From: Clostridium sp. OM02-18AC | GTDB lineage: Bacteria > Bacillota > Clostridia > Lachnospirales > Lachnospiraceae | Direction: 5' to 3' | Length of the DNA stretch: 64,000 nt | Assembly: GCF_003481825.1 (NCBI RefSeq) | Contig: NZ_QULW01000007.1 | Location: forward strand, 1 to 64,000 | Shown here: one piece after another, positions 7,625 through 15,396 of the stretch | Numbering within the stretch: the stretch's first letter is position 1 | How the letters are laid out: each line of letters opens with the position of its first letter | The notes under the pieces: generated by a model | The model's database searches: none | What the model was told of the DNA's origin: nothing | What the model saw: the letters and a program-made list of their open reading frames with translations, nothing else | Made by a program: the position numbers and the translations under genes

Positions 7625-8049
7625 TGGAAAATGCGATCGTATTACAGTATCATATCTCGGCAGATGACTTTACCCGGGCGGGAGAGGCCAGCAGTGATGT
7701 GAAAGGGAAATTGAAGCAGCTTGGCATCAGCCCGGCGACCGTACGCAAGGTTGCCATTGCCATGTATGAGGGCGAGATCAATATGGTGATTCATGCAAAG
7801 GGCGGTGAGATCACGGTAGAAATCACGCCGCAGAAGGTCCGGATGATCTTAGATGATGTAGGTCCTGGCATTCCGGATATTGAGCGTGCCATGCAGGAGG
7901 GCTATTCCACGGCGCCGGATGAGGTACGAAATCTTGGTTTTGGAGCAGGAATGGGACTTCCGAATATGAAAAAGTATACCGATGATATGAAAATAGAGAC
8001 AGAGCTTGGCGTCGGAACCAAGATTACGATGGAAGTATTACTTGGGTGA
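7624..8049 (+). CDS. Anti-sigma-type HATPase protein
   Basis: This 141-residue GHKL ATP-binding protein is of the RsbW/SpoIIAB kind, here most likely a signalling partner of the sensory hydrogenase. It has the N-box-like AIAMYEGEINMVIHAKGG, the G1 box LDDVGPGIPDIERAMQEG, the long ATP lid YSTAPDEVRNLGFGAGMGLPNMKKY and the final GVGTKITMEV. No sensor or receiver domain is fused. Its ATG overlaps the TAA of the DRTGG gene. In related gene clusters this same order (DRTGG, HATPase, hydrogenase, DRTGG, PHP) recurs, which argues for one pathway, though the target is not known. Confidence 0.82.
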   Translation: MENAIVLQYHISADDFTRAGEASSDVKGKLKQLGISPATVRKVAIAMYEGEINMVIHAKGGEITVEITPQKVRMILDDVGPGIPDIERAMQEGYSTAPDEVRNLGFGAGMGLPNMKKYTDDMKIETELGVGTKITMEVLLG

Positions 8050-8051
8050 GC

Positions 8052-8129
8052 ATGTGCCGGGTGGGACTGGAAAAATCCCGCTGCTGCTGTACAGCATGCG
8101 AACGGCAACAAAATGATAGTTGGAGGTGA
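8052..8129 (+). CDS. Candidate cysteine-rich microprotein, 25 residues
   Basis: A short frame starts at ATG 8052, two bases after the HATPase stop, behind a weak GGGTGAGC site and ends at TGA 8127-8129, just before the hydrogenase start at 8136. The product, about 25 residues, has five cysteines including the run RCCCTACER. The GGAGG that serves the hydrogenase gene overlaps its last codons. Coding is unproven; the frame could also be chance in an 86-base gap. Confidence 0.22.
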   Translation: MCRVGLEKSRCCCTACERQQNDSWR

Positions 8130-8135
8130 GAACGG

Positions 8136-9473
8136 ATGGATAAGTTTTACCATTCCGTACGTCTGGATGAGGACTTGTGCAAAGGCTGCATCAATTGCAT
8201 CAAGCGCTGCCCCACCCAGGCCATCCGCGTGCAGGATGGAAAAGCCCGGATCAACAAAAAGTTCTGCATCGACTGCGGAGCCTGTATCCGAGTATGTCCG
8301 CATCATGCAAAGCATGCGGTTTATGATCCGCTTGAGGAAATGAATCGTTTTCAATATACGGTGGCGCTTCCGGCTCCTTCTTTATACAGTCAGTTTAACA
8401 ATCTGGATGATATCAACATTGTGCTGCACGCCCTTTTGCGGATGGGATTTGATGATGTATTTGAAGTGGGCGCTGCAGCGGAGCTGGTCAGCGAAGCAAC
8501 CCGCTCTTACATAACCGAACACGAAGAACAGCTGCCTCTGATCAGTACGGCCTGTCCGAGTGTGGTACGGCTGATCCGGGTGCGGTTTCCGAATCTGATT
8601 CCGCATCTTTTGCCGTTAAATCCGCCGGTGGAAGTGGCAGCGGGACTTGCAGTGAAGCGGGCTATGGAAAAAACAGGACTTCCAAGGGAAAAAATCGGAA
8701 TCTGTTTTCTTTCCCCATGTGCGTCCAAGGTGACTTATGCGAGATCGCCGATCGGAATGAAAAAGAGCGAGATCGACTGTGTGTTTGCCATTAAAGATGT
8801 ATATCCACAGCTTTTAAAATATATGAAGCAGGTGGAGGAAGATCCGGAAAATATCAGCATTTCCGGCAAGATCGGCATCAGCTGGGGACACAGCGGCGGC
8901 GAGGCCGGAGGTCTGTTTACGGAGAGTTATCTGGCGGCAGATGGAATAGAAAATGTCATCCGGGTGCTGGAGGACATGGAAGACCAGAAGTTTACCGATT
9001 TAAAATTTGTTGAGCTGGATGCCTGCAGCGGCGGCTGCGTGGGAGGAGTCCTGACGGTAGAAAATCCGTACGTTGCAGAAGTAAAACTCAAGCATTTGCG
9101 CAAGTATATGCCGGTGGCAAGAAGCCATATGGATGCAGAAACCGAGACAGAAGCAGAAAATTTGCTTTCGTGGACAGAAACCGTTGAATATGAGCCGGTC
9201 TACAATTTAGGCGAAAGTATGATGGAGAGTTTTGCCCGTTTAAGCCGAATTGAGGCTTTGAGCAAACAGCTTCCGGGACTTGACTGCGGTGCCTGCGGGG
9301 CGCCATCCTGCAGGGCACTTGCGGAGGATATTGCAAAAGGCGAGGCGAAGGAAGAGGACTGTGTTTATGTGCTGAAAGAGCGGATGCAGAAGCTTCTGGA
9401 GGAACAAAACCGTGAGAAAAACGAAAACATGGGTGAAAACACGGACCCAAACACAGAGAAAGGAAATGTCTGA
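8136..9473 (+). CDS. Sensory-type [FeFe] hydrogenase (HydS-like)
   Basis: This 445-residue iron-sulfur protein combines two [4Fe-4S] clusters (CKGCINCIKRCPTQAI near residue 12 and CIDCGACIRVCP near 45), a hydrogenase H-cluster domain and a C-terminal Fe-S domain (LDCGACGAPSCRALAEDI near 390) followed by a charged coiled tail. The H-cluster loops are altered: L1 reads STACPSVV, with Ala where catalytic enzymes have the proton-shuttling Cys, L2 reads SPCASKV and L3 reads DACSGGCVGG. The cysteines that bind the cluster are kept. Loss of the shuttle Cys is a known mark of putative H2-sensing hydrogenases. GGAGGTGAGAACGG precedes the ATG. It is the core of a five-gene operon divergent from the catalytic hydrogenase operon. 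The downstream output is not visible from the domains. Confidence 0.87.
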   Translation: MDKFYHSVRLDEDLCKGCINCIKRCPTQAIRVQDGKARINKKFCIDCGACIRVCPHHAKHAVYDPLEEMNRFQYTVALPAPSLYSQFNNLDDINIVLHALLRMGFDDVFEVGAAAELVSEATRSYITEHEEQLPLISTACPSVVRLIRVRFPNLIPHLLPLNPPVEVAAGLAVKRAMEKTGLPREKIGICFLSPCASKVTYARSPIGMKKSEIDCVFAIKDVYPQLLKYMKQVEEDPENISISGKIGISWGHSGGEAGGLFTESYLAADGIENVIRVLEDMEDQKFTDLKFVELDACSGGCVGGVLTVENPYVAEVKLKHLRKYMPVARSHMDAETETEAENLLSWTETVEYEPVYNLGESMMESFARLSRIEALSKQLPGLDCGACGAPSCRALAEDIAKGEAKEEDCVYVLKERMQKLLEEQNREKNENMGENTDPNTEKGNV

Positions 9474-9526
9474 GTGACAGAATGTGCAGAAAAGACTGCC
9501 ATCAGAACAGGCAATAAGGAGGAAAT

Positions 9527-9877
9527 ATGAACGTCAAACATCTTCTTGAGAGTGGAAAATTTCAGGTGATCCATGCGGGCGATGAGCCGGAACGGGAAAT
9601 TACGACTCCGTTTTGCTGCGATCTTTTGAGTGTGGCTATGGGAAAGGCCCCGGCGGGCTGTGCCTGGGTCACGGTTATGGGAAACATGAACACGCTGGCG
9701 GTGGCAACGCTGGCAGATGCAGCCTGTATTGTTTTGGCAGAAGGAGCAACGTTGGATGAAACGGCAAAAAAGAAAGCAGAGCAGCAGGACATTACAGTGC
9801 TGGCTACGGAACTTCCGGTGTTTGATGCGGCACTCTGGATCTGGCAGCAGATGCAGGGTGGGGAGCAGAAGTCATGA
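9527..9877 (+). CDS. DRTGG domain protein (second copy)
   Basis: This 116-residue single-domain protein is related to the DRTGG protein at 7277: both share the opening V-x-x-x-L-E/G-x-x-x-F, the central block CDLLSVAMGKAPAGCAWVTV and an ending with VLATELPVFDAALWIWQQM. TAAGGAGGAAAT stands before the ATG. The last four bases overlap the start of the PHP gene (ATGA), pointing to coupled translation. Two DRTGG domains made as separate chains around one hydrogenase suggests that they act together, perhaps as a hetero-pair, but this is inference. Confidence 0.75.
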   Translation: MNVKHLLESGKFQVIHAGDEPEREITTPFCCDLLSVAMGKAPAGCAWVTVMGNMNTLAVATLADAACIVLAEGATLDETAKKKAEQQDITVLATELPVFDAALWIWQQMQGGEQKS

Positions 9878-10656
9878 ACCGGGATGCGCATGCGGTGCAG
9901 GAACAGAAAAATCTGTCAGAACGATGTTCAGATTGCGTAACATTGAGTTATGACCTGCACATCCACTCCTGCCTTTCTCCCTGTGGGGACGATGACATGA
10001 CGCCGGGCAATATTGTGGGAATGACAGCGATCAAAGGGCTGGATGTGATCGCAGTGACAGACCACAATTCCTGCAAAAACTGTCCGGCGGTCATGAAGCT
10101 GGCGGAACAGTATGGAATTCTGGTCATTCCGGGCATGGAACTGACCACGGCAGAGGAAGTTCATGCAGTCTGCCTTTTCCCGGAGCTTTCCGCTGCGCTG
10201 GAGTTTGACCGGTTTGTCTATGAAAAACTGATAAAATTTCCAAACCGGGAAGACATCTTTGGAAAGCAGCAGATCATGAATGAGGAAGACATCTGCATCG
10301 GTACAGAGCCGAATTTGCTCATCAACAGTACAACGCTTTCCTTTGATGAACTCTGGGATATTGTGGCTGGGCAGTATGGTGGCGTCATGATCCCGGCGCA
10401 TATCGATAAAAATGCCAACAGCCTGCTCTCAAACCTGGGCTTTATGCCGCCGGAAAGCCAGTTTCGAACGGTTGAGCTGCATGACATGACAAAACTTTCC
10501 AAACTGCAGCAGAACAATCCGTATCTTTTCCAGTGCCGCACAATCTGCGATTCCGATGCGCATTATCTGGAGCATATCCATGAGGCAGAGTATACCATGG
10601 CGGTGAAGGAACGCAGTGCGGCTGGGGTGATCGCGTATCTGAGGGGAGAATTGTAA
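9874..10656 (+). CDS. PHP domain metal-dependent phosphoesterase
   Basis: This 260-residue protein carries a PHP hydrolase domain, with metal-binding motifs DLHIHSCLSPCGDDDMTPGN near residue 26, AVTDHNSCKNCPAV near 63, GMELTTAEEVHAVCLF near 95, an IPAHIDK histidine near 170 and CDSDAHYLEHIHE near 227. These positions match the histidines and aspartates that hold the metal cluster in PHP enzymes. Some family members act on small phosphorylated nucleotides. It closes the sensory hydrogenase operon, overlapping the DRTGG gene by four bases. Substrate is unknown. The N-terminal 24 residues are extra relative to the domain. Confidence 0.85.
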   Translation: MNRDAHAVQEQKNLSERCSDCVTLSYDLHIHSCLSPCGDDDMTPGNIVGMTAIKGLDVIAVTDHNSCKNCPAVMKLAEQYGILVIPGMELTTAEEVHAVCLFPELSAALEFDRFVYEKLIKFPNREDIFGKQQIMNEEDICIGTEPNLLINSTTLSFDELWDIVAGQYGGVMIPAHIDKNANSLLSNLGFMPPESQFRTVELHDMTKLSKLQQNNPYLFQCRTICDSDAHYLEHIHEAEYTMAVKERSAAGVIAYLRGEL

Positions 10657-10692
10657 TCGTAATAATATGTAAAATTTTCATGTGCATAAAAT

Positions 10693-10730
10693 GAATTTAT
10701 AATAAAATAAAATCTATAAATTTGATTTTA
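10693..10730. promoter_or_regulatory. Candidate LysR operator before the DASS carrier gene
   Basis: Bases 10694-10730 match bases 14862-14898 next to the LysR gene at 33 of 37 positions. The shared blocks are ATTTATAATAAAATAAAA and ATAAATTTGATTT. The site lies 75 bases upstream of the carrier start. Such a long match in two noncoding regions of one locus is best explained by binding of the local LysR regulator. Confidence 0.65.
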
Positions 10731-10804
10731 AGCAGGCAGATTCCTATAATGTAGCTAAAAGTAAAAACACCATAGATAAATTTATGGGGAACAGGAGAAG
10801 AGTC

Positions 10805-12130
10805 ATGAATCAATTATTAGGAATCTGCCTTGTCATTTGTCTTTTGACAATCCTGGGTTATGTCTGGGGGAAAATGACACTTGGCACAGTTGCGGCGTGC
10901 AGTATGCTTTTGTTTCTGCTGACAGGCTGCATTTCAGCGAAGGATGCATTGGGCAATATTGGAAACAGCAATGTCATTATGGTGCTCAGTATGTTTGTAG
11001 TATCCGCTGGATTTAACAAGACACAGTTTGTTAAGATGATCGGACGAAGTGTAAACGTACTGTCTAAGGGAAGCATTACAAAAGTTATGTTTGGCTTTAT
11101 CTTTGCATCCGTCCTTGCGGCGACTTTAACCGGAAGTGCGGCAGCAGCGTTTTGTATTATGGCTCCGATTGTGGCAGCGAGTTGTGAGGAATTACATATT
11201 AGTCCAAGCAAAGTTACGTTCTGTGTTGGTCTTACCTGCATCGCAGCTTGTGGAATTATTCCGGTAGGCGGATCACTTGCGATGTTTGCAGAATTAAATG
11301 GATATATTACAGCAAATGACTACGCAGAGTATCAGCTGGCTGTCACAGATCTTTTTAAAGGACGCTGGATGAGCCTTGTGGTACTGGTTATTTATTGTGT
11401 ATTCCTTGGCTATCGTTTTTCACCGGAACAACCTGTGATTCAGATGGAAAATGGAGCAGATCTGGCTGCAAAGAATAAGAAAGCAGAAGCGTTATCTCCT
11501 GCTAAAGAAAAATGTGGATATCTGGTATTCTTTTTGGTAAGTCTGGCATTGATTTTCAACACGCAGTTGAATGCAGGTTTACAGGCGGTGGGTCTGGCAC
11601 CGTTGGCTTCCTGGGAAATTGTACTTGCAGGTGCTGTGATCATGGTTTTGACTGGCGTTCTTTCCAGTAAAGAAGCATTTGCGTCTGTTCCGTGGGATCT
11701 CGGTTTTTTGATTGCAGGAAGCCTTTGCATGGGATCTGCCCTGGCGAATACTGGTGGTGGAGATCTGATTGGTGGAGCCATTGCTTCGGTTGCAGGAAAG
11801 CTGGGGAATCCGTATCTCGTAGGTGCTGTATTTTATCTGGTTCCGTTTTTCCTCACCCAGATCATGCAGAACCGTACGGTTATGGCAACGTTCCAGCCAA
11901 TCGCGATTCTTGCATGTAAGGGTATGGGGGTAAGCTGTGTTGGACCGGTGCTTCTGATTGCATCAGCCTGCTGTACCGCATTTATGACGCCAATGGCAAC
12001 TGCGTGTGTTCCGATGATTATGGATATCGGTGGATACGATGTGAAGTCTCAGTTGAAGCAGTCCGTGTTTCCGGCGATTCTTTTATCGTTGGTAAATATT
12101 TTCTGGATCATGACGGTATATCCGTTCTAA
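10805..12130 (+). CDS. SLC13/DASS family anion carrier
   Basis: This 441-residue membrane protein belongs to the divalent anion:sodium symporter/SLC13-like permeases, which carry dicarboxylates, sulfate or sugar acids. Family marks are a first half with MVLSMFVVSAGFNKTQFVK and SAAAAFCIMAPIVAASCEEL and a mirrored second half with WDLGFLIAGSLCMGSALANTG and NRTVMATFQPIAILACKGMG, followed by GGYDVKSQLKQSVFPAI. Around 12 hydrophobic spans are visible. AGGAGAAGAGTC stands before the ATG at 10805, so the ATG at 10784 is less likely. It leads the transcript with the esterase gene (42-base gap). A LysR operator copy lies upstream. Substrate is inferred only loosely, as an organic acid linked to the UxaA enzyme nearby. 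Confidence 0.82.
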   Translation: MNQLLGICLVICLLTILGYVWGKMTLGTVAACSMLLFLLTGCISAKDALGNIGNSNVIMVLSMFVVSAGFNKTQFVKMIGRSVNVLSKGSITKVMFGFIFASVLAATLTGSAAAAFCIMAPIVAASCEELHISPSKVTFCVGLTCIAACGIIPVGGSLAMFAELNGYITANDYAEYQLAVTDLFKGRWMSLVVLVIYCVFLGYRFSPEQPVIQMENGADLAAKNKKAEALSPAKEKCGYLVFFLVSLALIFNTQLNAGLQAVGLAPLASWEIVLAGAVIMVLTGVLSSKEAFASVPWDLGFLIAGSLCMGSALANTGGGDLIGGAIASVAGKLGNPYLVGAVFYLVPFFLTQIMQNRTVMATFQPIAILACKGMGVSCVGPVLLIASACCTAFMTPMATACVPMIMDIGGYDVKSQLKQSVFPAILLSLVNIFWIMTVYPF

Positions 12131-12172
12131 GCAGAACAGCGATTACAAAATATAATATGGAGGCAAAGAAAT

Positions 12173-13903
12173 ATGGAAGCAAAAACATTTCCTTCCTGCA
12201 TGGAAGATCTTGAGGTAGATCTGATGCATCCAAACCGGACGCTGGTCCATGGTTTATTTGAAGAGCATACGCTGGTTCATGGCACACCGCGCAGATTTCT
12301 CACGTATATTCCGGAAAATCTGGAATACTGTCAGCCATGTCTGGTAACCGCAATTCCTTCCGGGGTGCATCCGGAAGCATATCTGGAAACTTCTGGTTTA
12401 AAAGATTTTGCAGAGGAAAAACAGCTGTTTCTGCATGTGGCTTATCCGGAGGATCATTGGAATCCGGACGGAAGTGATGCAGATTATCTGAATGCGATTT
12501 ATGTGACGATCCAGGCGAGAGACTTTTACATTACTATGCAGGATAATATTTATCTTTGTGGAATCGGGGATGCTTCGTTTGCAGCGCATCAGGCAGCAAA
12601 ACGCATGGCCAGTGAGTGGAGCGGACTGATGACGTTCGGCGAGCTGAATGGAAATCTTACTCAGGATGCACCGATATTGCATGGGGAGGAAAGCCAGGGC
12701 GAAGTAGAACTGAAAATCATGGGAACGAGGGCACAGCTTCCGGTCTGGATGCGGATATCAGAACGAAACAGCCGGGAGAATTGTTCTGCGATCGCATACT
12801 GGAAAGAGCAAAATCACGTGACCGGAATCGCATTGTCCGGAGGTGGGGCAGATGAAATCTGGGCTCCGACTCCGGTCAGGGTCCGCAGTGAGGTGAATGA
12901 AGAGTATATTGCGCAGGTACGGGTTGCAGTTGGAACAGAAGATTTTTCCGTGAAGCACATAGAACAGGCATGGGAGTATATTGGCCTGGCACGTCGTCAC
13001 AGAGGACAGGGCAGAAAGTGTCTGCGTTATTTCAAAGACCCGATTGCCTGCGGGGCAGTGAAATGGGAAAAGAAGGTGGACGGCATCATGCGTACCTGGT
13101 ATGAATATGTGCCGTCCAGCTGCACACCGGATAAAACATGGCCGCTTGTTTTTGTATTTCATGGACGCGGAGGTACCGCAGAAACCTTCTTTGACCTGAG
13201 TGGAATTTCCGCTCTTGCAGAAGAACGACAGTTTATTGCCGTAATCCCACAGGCTGGAATTTACCAGCAAAAAGAGCATGGATTAAGAAATGTGCTGGTT
13301 TGGTGCGGGGAATATCAGGGAAAGTCGATCGACGATGTGAAATTTATCCGGGAGATTTATGCAGATATCCAGACCCGCTATGGCATCGACCAGAGTCGTG
13401 TCTATGCCATGGGACAGTCCAGCGGCGGGATGATGAGCGATGTGCTTGGCTATGCAGCCGGAGATATTTTTACTGCAGTGGCGCCATGGTCTGCTTTGCG
13501 TTCAAACGATATCATGAAAACGAATTATCAGCCGGGCAGCCGGACCGTTCCGACAATGTGGATTTACGGAGACCAGGATTTTTTATGTGCTTCGCATCAG
13601 GAAGATCCGGAATTGCCGTTTTCACCGGCACTAAGTATGCGCATTGCATTCATGGAAAAGATTAAGAGCAGGCATCTGGATATTTCCAGAGTGGAAAGTT
13701 GGTCGGATTGCCCCATCACCTGGTATTCTTTCCCAAATGAGCAGGGCATTCCGATGCTGGTGGCTGGTGTGGTGTCAAATATGGTCCATGCCAATTATCC
13801 AGAGGAAAGCTGGATCTCCTATGACCAGTTTTTGTGCCAGTTTACGAAAGATGAAGAAGGAAATACGTATTATCGCGGGAAAAAAGTGATCTTACAATCG
13901 TGA
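12173..13903 (+). CDS. Intracellular PHB-depolymerase-type serine esterase
   Basis: This 576-residue protein has no signal peptide. The C-terminal half (about residues 300-560) is an alpha/beta hydrolase of the esterase/PHB depolymerase group: LVFVFHGRGGTAETFFD forms the oxyanion strand, MGQSSGGMMSDVLGY holds the nucleophile Ser near residue 419, and WIYGDQDFLC is near the acid residue. The N-terminal half (residues 1-290) is a second, degenerate alpha/beta region typical of longer clostridial members. Such enzymes cleave acyl, aryl or feruloyl esters. TATGGAGGCAAAGAAAT precedes the start. It follows the DASS carrier and overlaps the convergent LysR gene by 12 bases. An attractive idea is that an imported esterified acid is split here and passed to the dehydratase encoded nearby. 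Confidence 0.75.
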   Translation: MEAKTFPSCMEDLEVDLMHPNRTLVHGLFEEHTLVHGTPRRFLTYIPENLEYCQPCLVTAIPSGVHPEAYLETSGLKDFAEEKQLFLHVAYPEDHWNPDGSDADYLNAIYVTIQARDFYITMQDNIYLCGIGDASFAAHQAAKRMASEWSGLMTFGELNGNLTQDAPILHGEESQGEVELKIMGTRAQLPVWMRISERNSRENCSAIAYWKEQNHVTGIALSGGGADEIWAPTPVRVRSEVNEEYIAQVRVAVGTEDFSVKHIEQAWEYIGLARRHRGQGRKCLRYFKDPIACGAVKWEKKVDGIMRTWYEYVPSSCTPDKTWPLVFVFHGRGGTAETFFDLSGISALAEERQFIAVIPQAGIYQQKEHGLRNVLVWCGEYQGKSIDDVKFIREIYADIQTRYGIDQSRVYAMGQSSGGMMSDVLGYAAGDIFTAVAPWSALRSNDIMKTNYQPGSRTVPTMWIYGDQDFLCASHQEDPELPFSPALSMRIAFMEKIKSRHLDISRVESWSDCPITWYSFPNEQGIPMLVAGVVSNMVHANYPEESWISYDQFLCQFTKDEEGNTYYRGKKVILQS

Positions 13904-14854
13904 ATTTTTGTAATATTCCTGGAACAGCGCAATAAAAGCCTTCTGCGCATTGGAAAGATAGTTTTTTCCCGGAGTTACAATATCAAAGACACGGGATGCA
14001 AGCGGAGAATCAATTTTGTAGTACACCATTTCCGGGTGTTTTCCAATAACCATCCAGTCGCTGATGAGGGTAGCTCCGATTCCGGACTGCGCCAGGTGGT
14101 AAGCGGTGACCAGCTGGGAAACCTGCATGGCAACCGGAGGTATAACGCCTGCTTCCTGAAAAAGAATCTGGGAGCGGCTGTACAGGTTGTTTCCGGGAGA
14201 GAGTAAAATAAATGGGGTATCAGCAAATGCTTCCATCGTGACAGCCGGACAATTTTCTTCCAGATAACGGTGGGAAAGAATATCGCCGGTGGTAAGCGCA
14301 GCCTTTCTCAAGTGGTCGTTGACTGGAAAACGGGTAGAGACAGCCAGGAGGATCGTGTCTTTGAAACCTGGAACCCGGCGTAATTTATCATGAGAATCTG
14401 GTGTACAGTTAAAGGTCAGGTCGATCAGATCTTCTTTCAGCATATCCAAAAGTTCATTGGACCCGGCTTCGGTCAGCTGCAGATCGATGCCGGGCCATTT
14501 TTTTTTGAAATCTGCAATGACCGGAGGCAGAATATAAGAATTAAAATAATGGGATCCTCCGACACGCAGATTGCCGGTTTTAAGAGACGTCAGGTCTCCA
14601 AGCTGTTGGGCCAATTCGTTTTCCAGGTGCATGATCTGACGGATTTTTTCAATATAAAGTTTTCCAGCCTCTGTTAATTCCAGAGGCTTTTTGTCGCGGT
14701 TAAATAAAGGCATGCCGATCTCAGTTTCTACTTTCTGGATGGAAATACTGAGGGCGGGCTGGGTCATGTAAAGGGATTCAGCGGCTTTGGAGAAGCTGCC
14801 TTTCTGATATACGGTATAGATATATTTCATTTCCTGCTGCATAAGATACCTCAT
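13892..14854 (-). CDS. LysR family transcriptional regulator
   Basis: This 320-residue protein is a standard LysR regulator. The winged helix-turn-helix spans residues 1-60 (YTVYQKGSFSKAAESLYMTQ, then PALSISIQKVETEIGMPLF), followed by a linker helix and an effector domain with GNLRVGGSHYFNSYILPPVI near residue 95. It is encoded opposite to the split UxaA genes and convergent with the esterase gene. Two copies of one AT-rich box, one in its own promoter and one before the DASS carrier, make it the likely controller of the whole 10.8-17.6 kb locus. The inducer is probably the acid handled by these genes. Confidence 0.9.
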   Translation of the reverse strand: MRYLMQQEMKYIYTVYQKGSFSKAAESLYMTQPALSISIQKVETEIGMPLFNRDKKPLELTEAGKLYIEKIRQIMHLENELAQQLGDLTSLKTGNLRVGGSHYFNSYILPPVIADFKKKWPGIDLQLTEAGSNELLDMLKEDLIDLTFNCTPDSHDKLRRVPGFKDTILLAVSTRFPVNDHLRKAALTTGDILSHRYLEENCPAVTMEAFADTPFILLSPGNNLYSRSQILFQEAGVIPPVAMQVSQLVTAYHLAQSGIGATLISDWMVIGKHPEMVYYKIDSPLASRVFDIVTPGKNYLSNAQKAFIALFQEYYKNSRL

Positions 14855-14862
14855 ATAAAATT

Positions 14863-14898
14863 GATTTATAATAAAATAAAAACGATAAATTTGATTTA
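14863..14898. promoter_or_regulatory. Candidate LysR operator in the LysR/UxaA divergent region
   Basis: This is the second copy of the box at 10693. It lies nine bases upstream of the LysR start and 176 bases before the UxaA N-terminal gene. Within it, AAATTGATTTAT and AAATTTGATTTA form a near-direct repeat, as LysR dimers of dimers often need. It could serve autoregulation and activation of the divergent operon. Confidence 0.65.
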
Positions 14899-15073
14899 AT
14901 TATAGCGCGAACTTATAATAAGGACAACAGAAAAAATAAAAACCTGACACAAAACGATGATGGTATCAGGGGCAAAAAGATTGGAAATCCGTTGGAAGCT
15001 TGTGCACAAGACAATTTTTGAACCCAACATCATATTGTGTCAAAACCGGATAATTCGGAGAATAGGAGTCGAG

Positions 15074-15379
15074 ATGAAGATTGATGCAATTATGCTGGAT
15101 CCCAAAGACAACGTAGTGACCTGCGTGCGGGATGTTGCGGCTGGCGAAATGGTTTGCTACCGAAATGGAGATGCGTTCCTGAATGTGGATGCGAAAGAAA
15201 ATATCCCATTCGGACATAAGATCGCACTGGAGGAAGTTGCGAAGGAGGCAGAAATTTATAAATATGGAGAGCTGATCGGAAAAGCAATGTCTCCGATCGG
15301 AAAAGGCTGCCTGGTAGATCACAAAAATATTTACAGTGTTCCGCGTGATTATGAAAGTGAGTATGTGTCGGAGGCATAA
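15074..15379 (+). CDS. UxaA-type dehydratase, small SAF-domain subunit
   Basis: This 101-residue protein is the SAF-domain part that forms the N-terminal region of altronate/galactarate dehydratases and the small subunit of sulfolactate sulfo-lyase. Visible pattern: DPKDNVVTCVRDVAAGEMV, then IPFGHKIALEEVAKEAEIYK and a final YGELIGKAMSPIGKG. GGAGTCGAG precedes ATG 15074; an upstream ATG at 14957 lacks a ribosome site. The large subunit follows after 17 bases. Splitting into two chains is common in Firmicutes. The acid dehydrated cannot be told from sequence. Confidence 0.82.
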   Translation: MKIDAIMLDPKDNVVTCVRDVAAGEMVCYRNGDAFLNVDAKENIPFGHKIALEEVAKEAEIYKYGELIGKAMSPIGKGCLVDHKNIYSVPRDYESEYVSEA

Positions 15380-15396
15380 AAATTAGGAGGAAAGTT

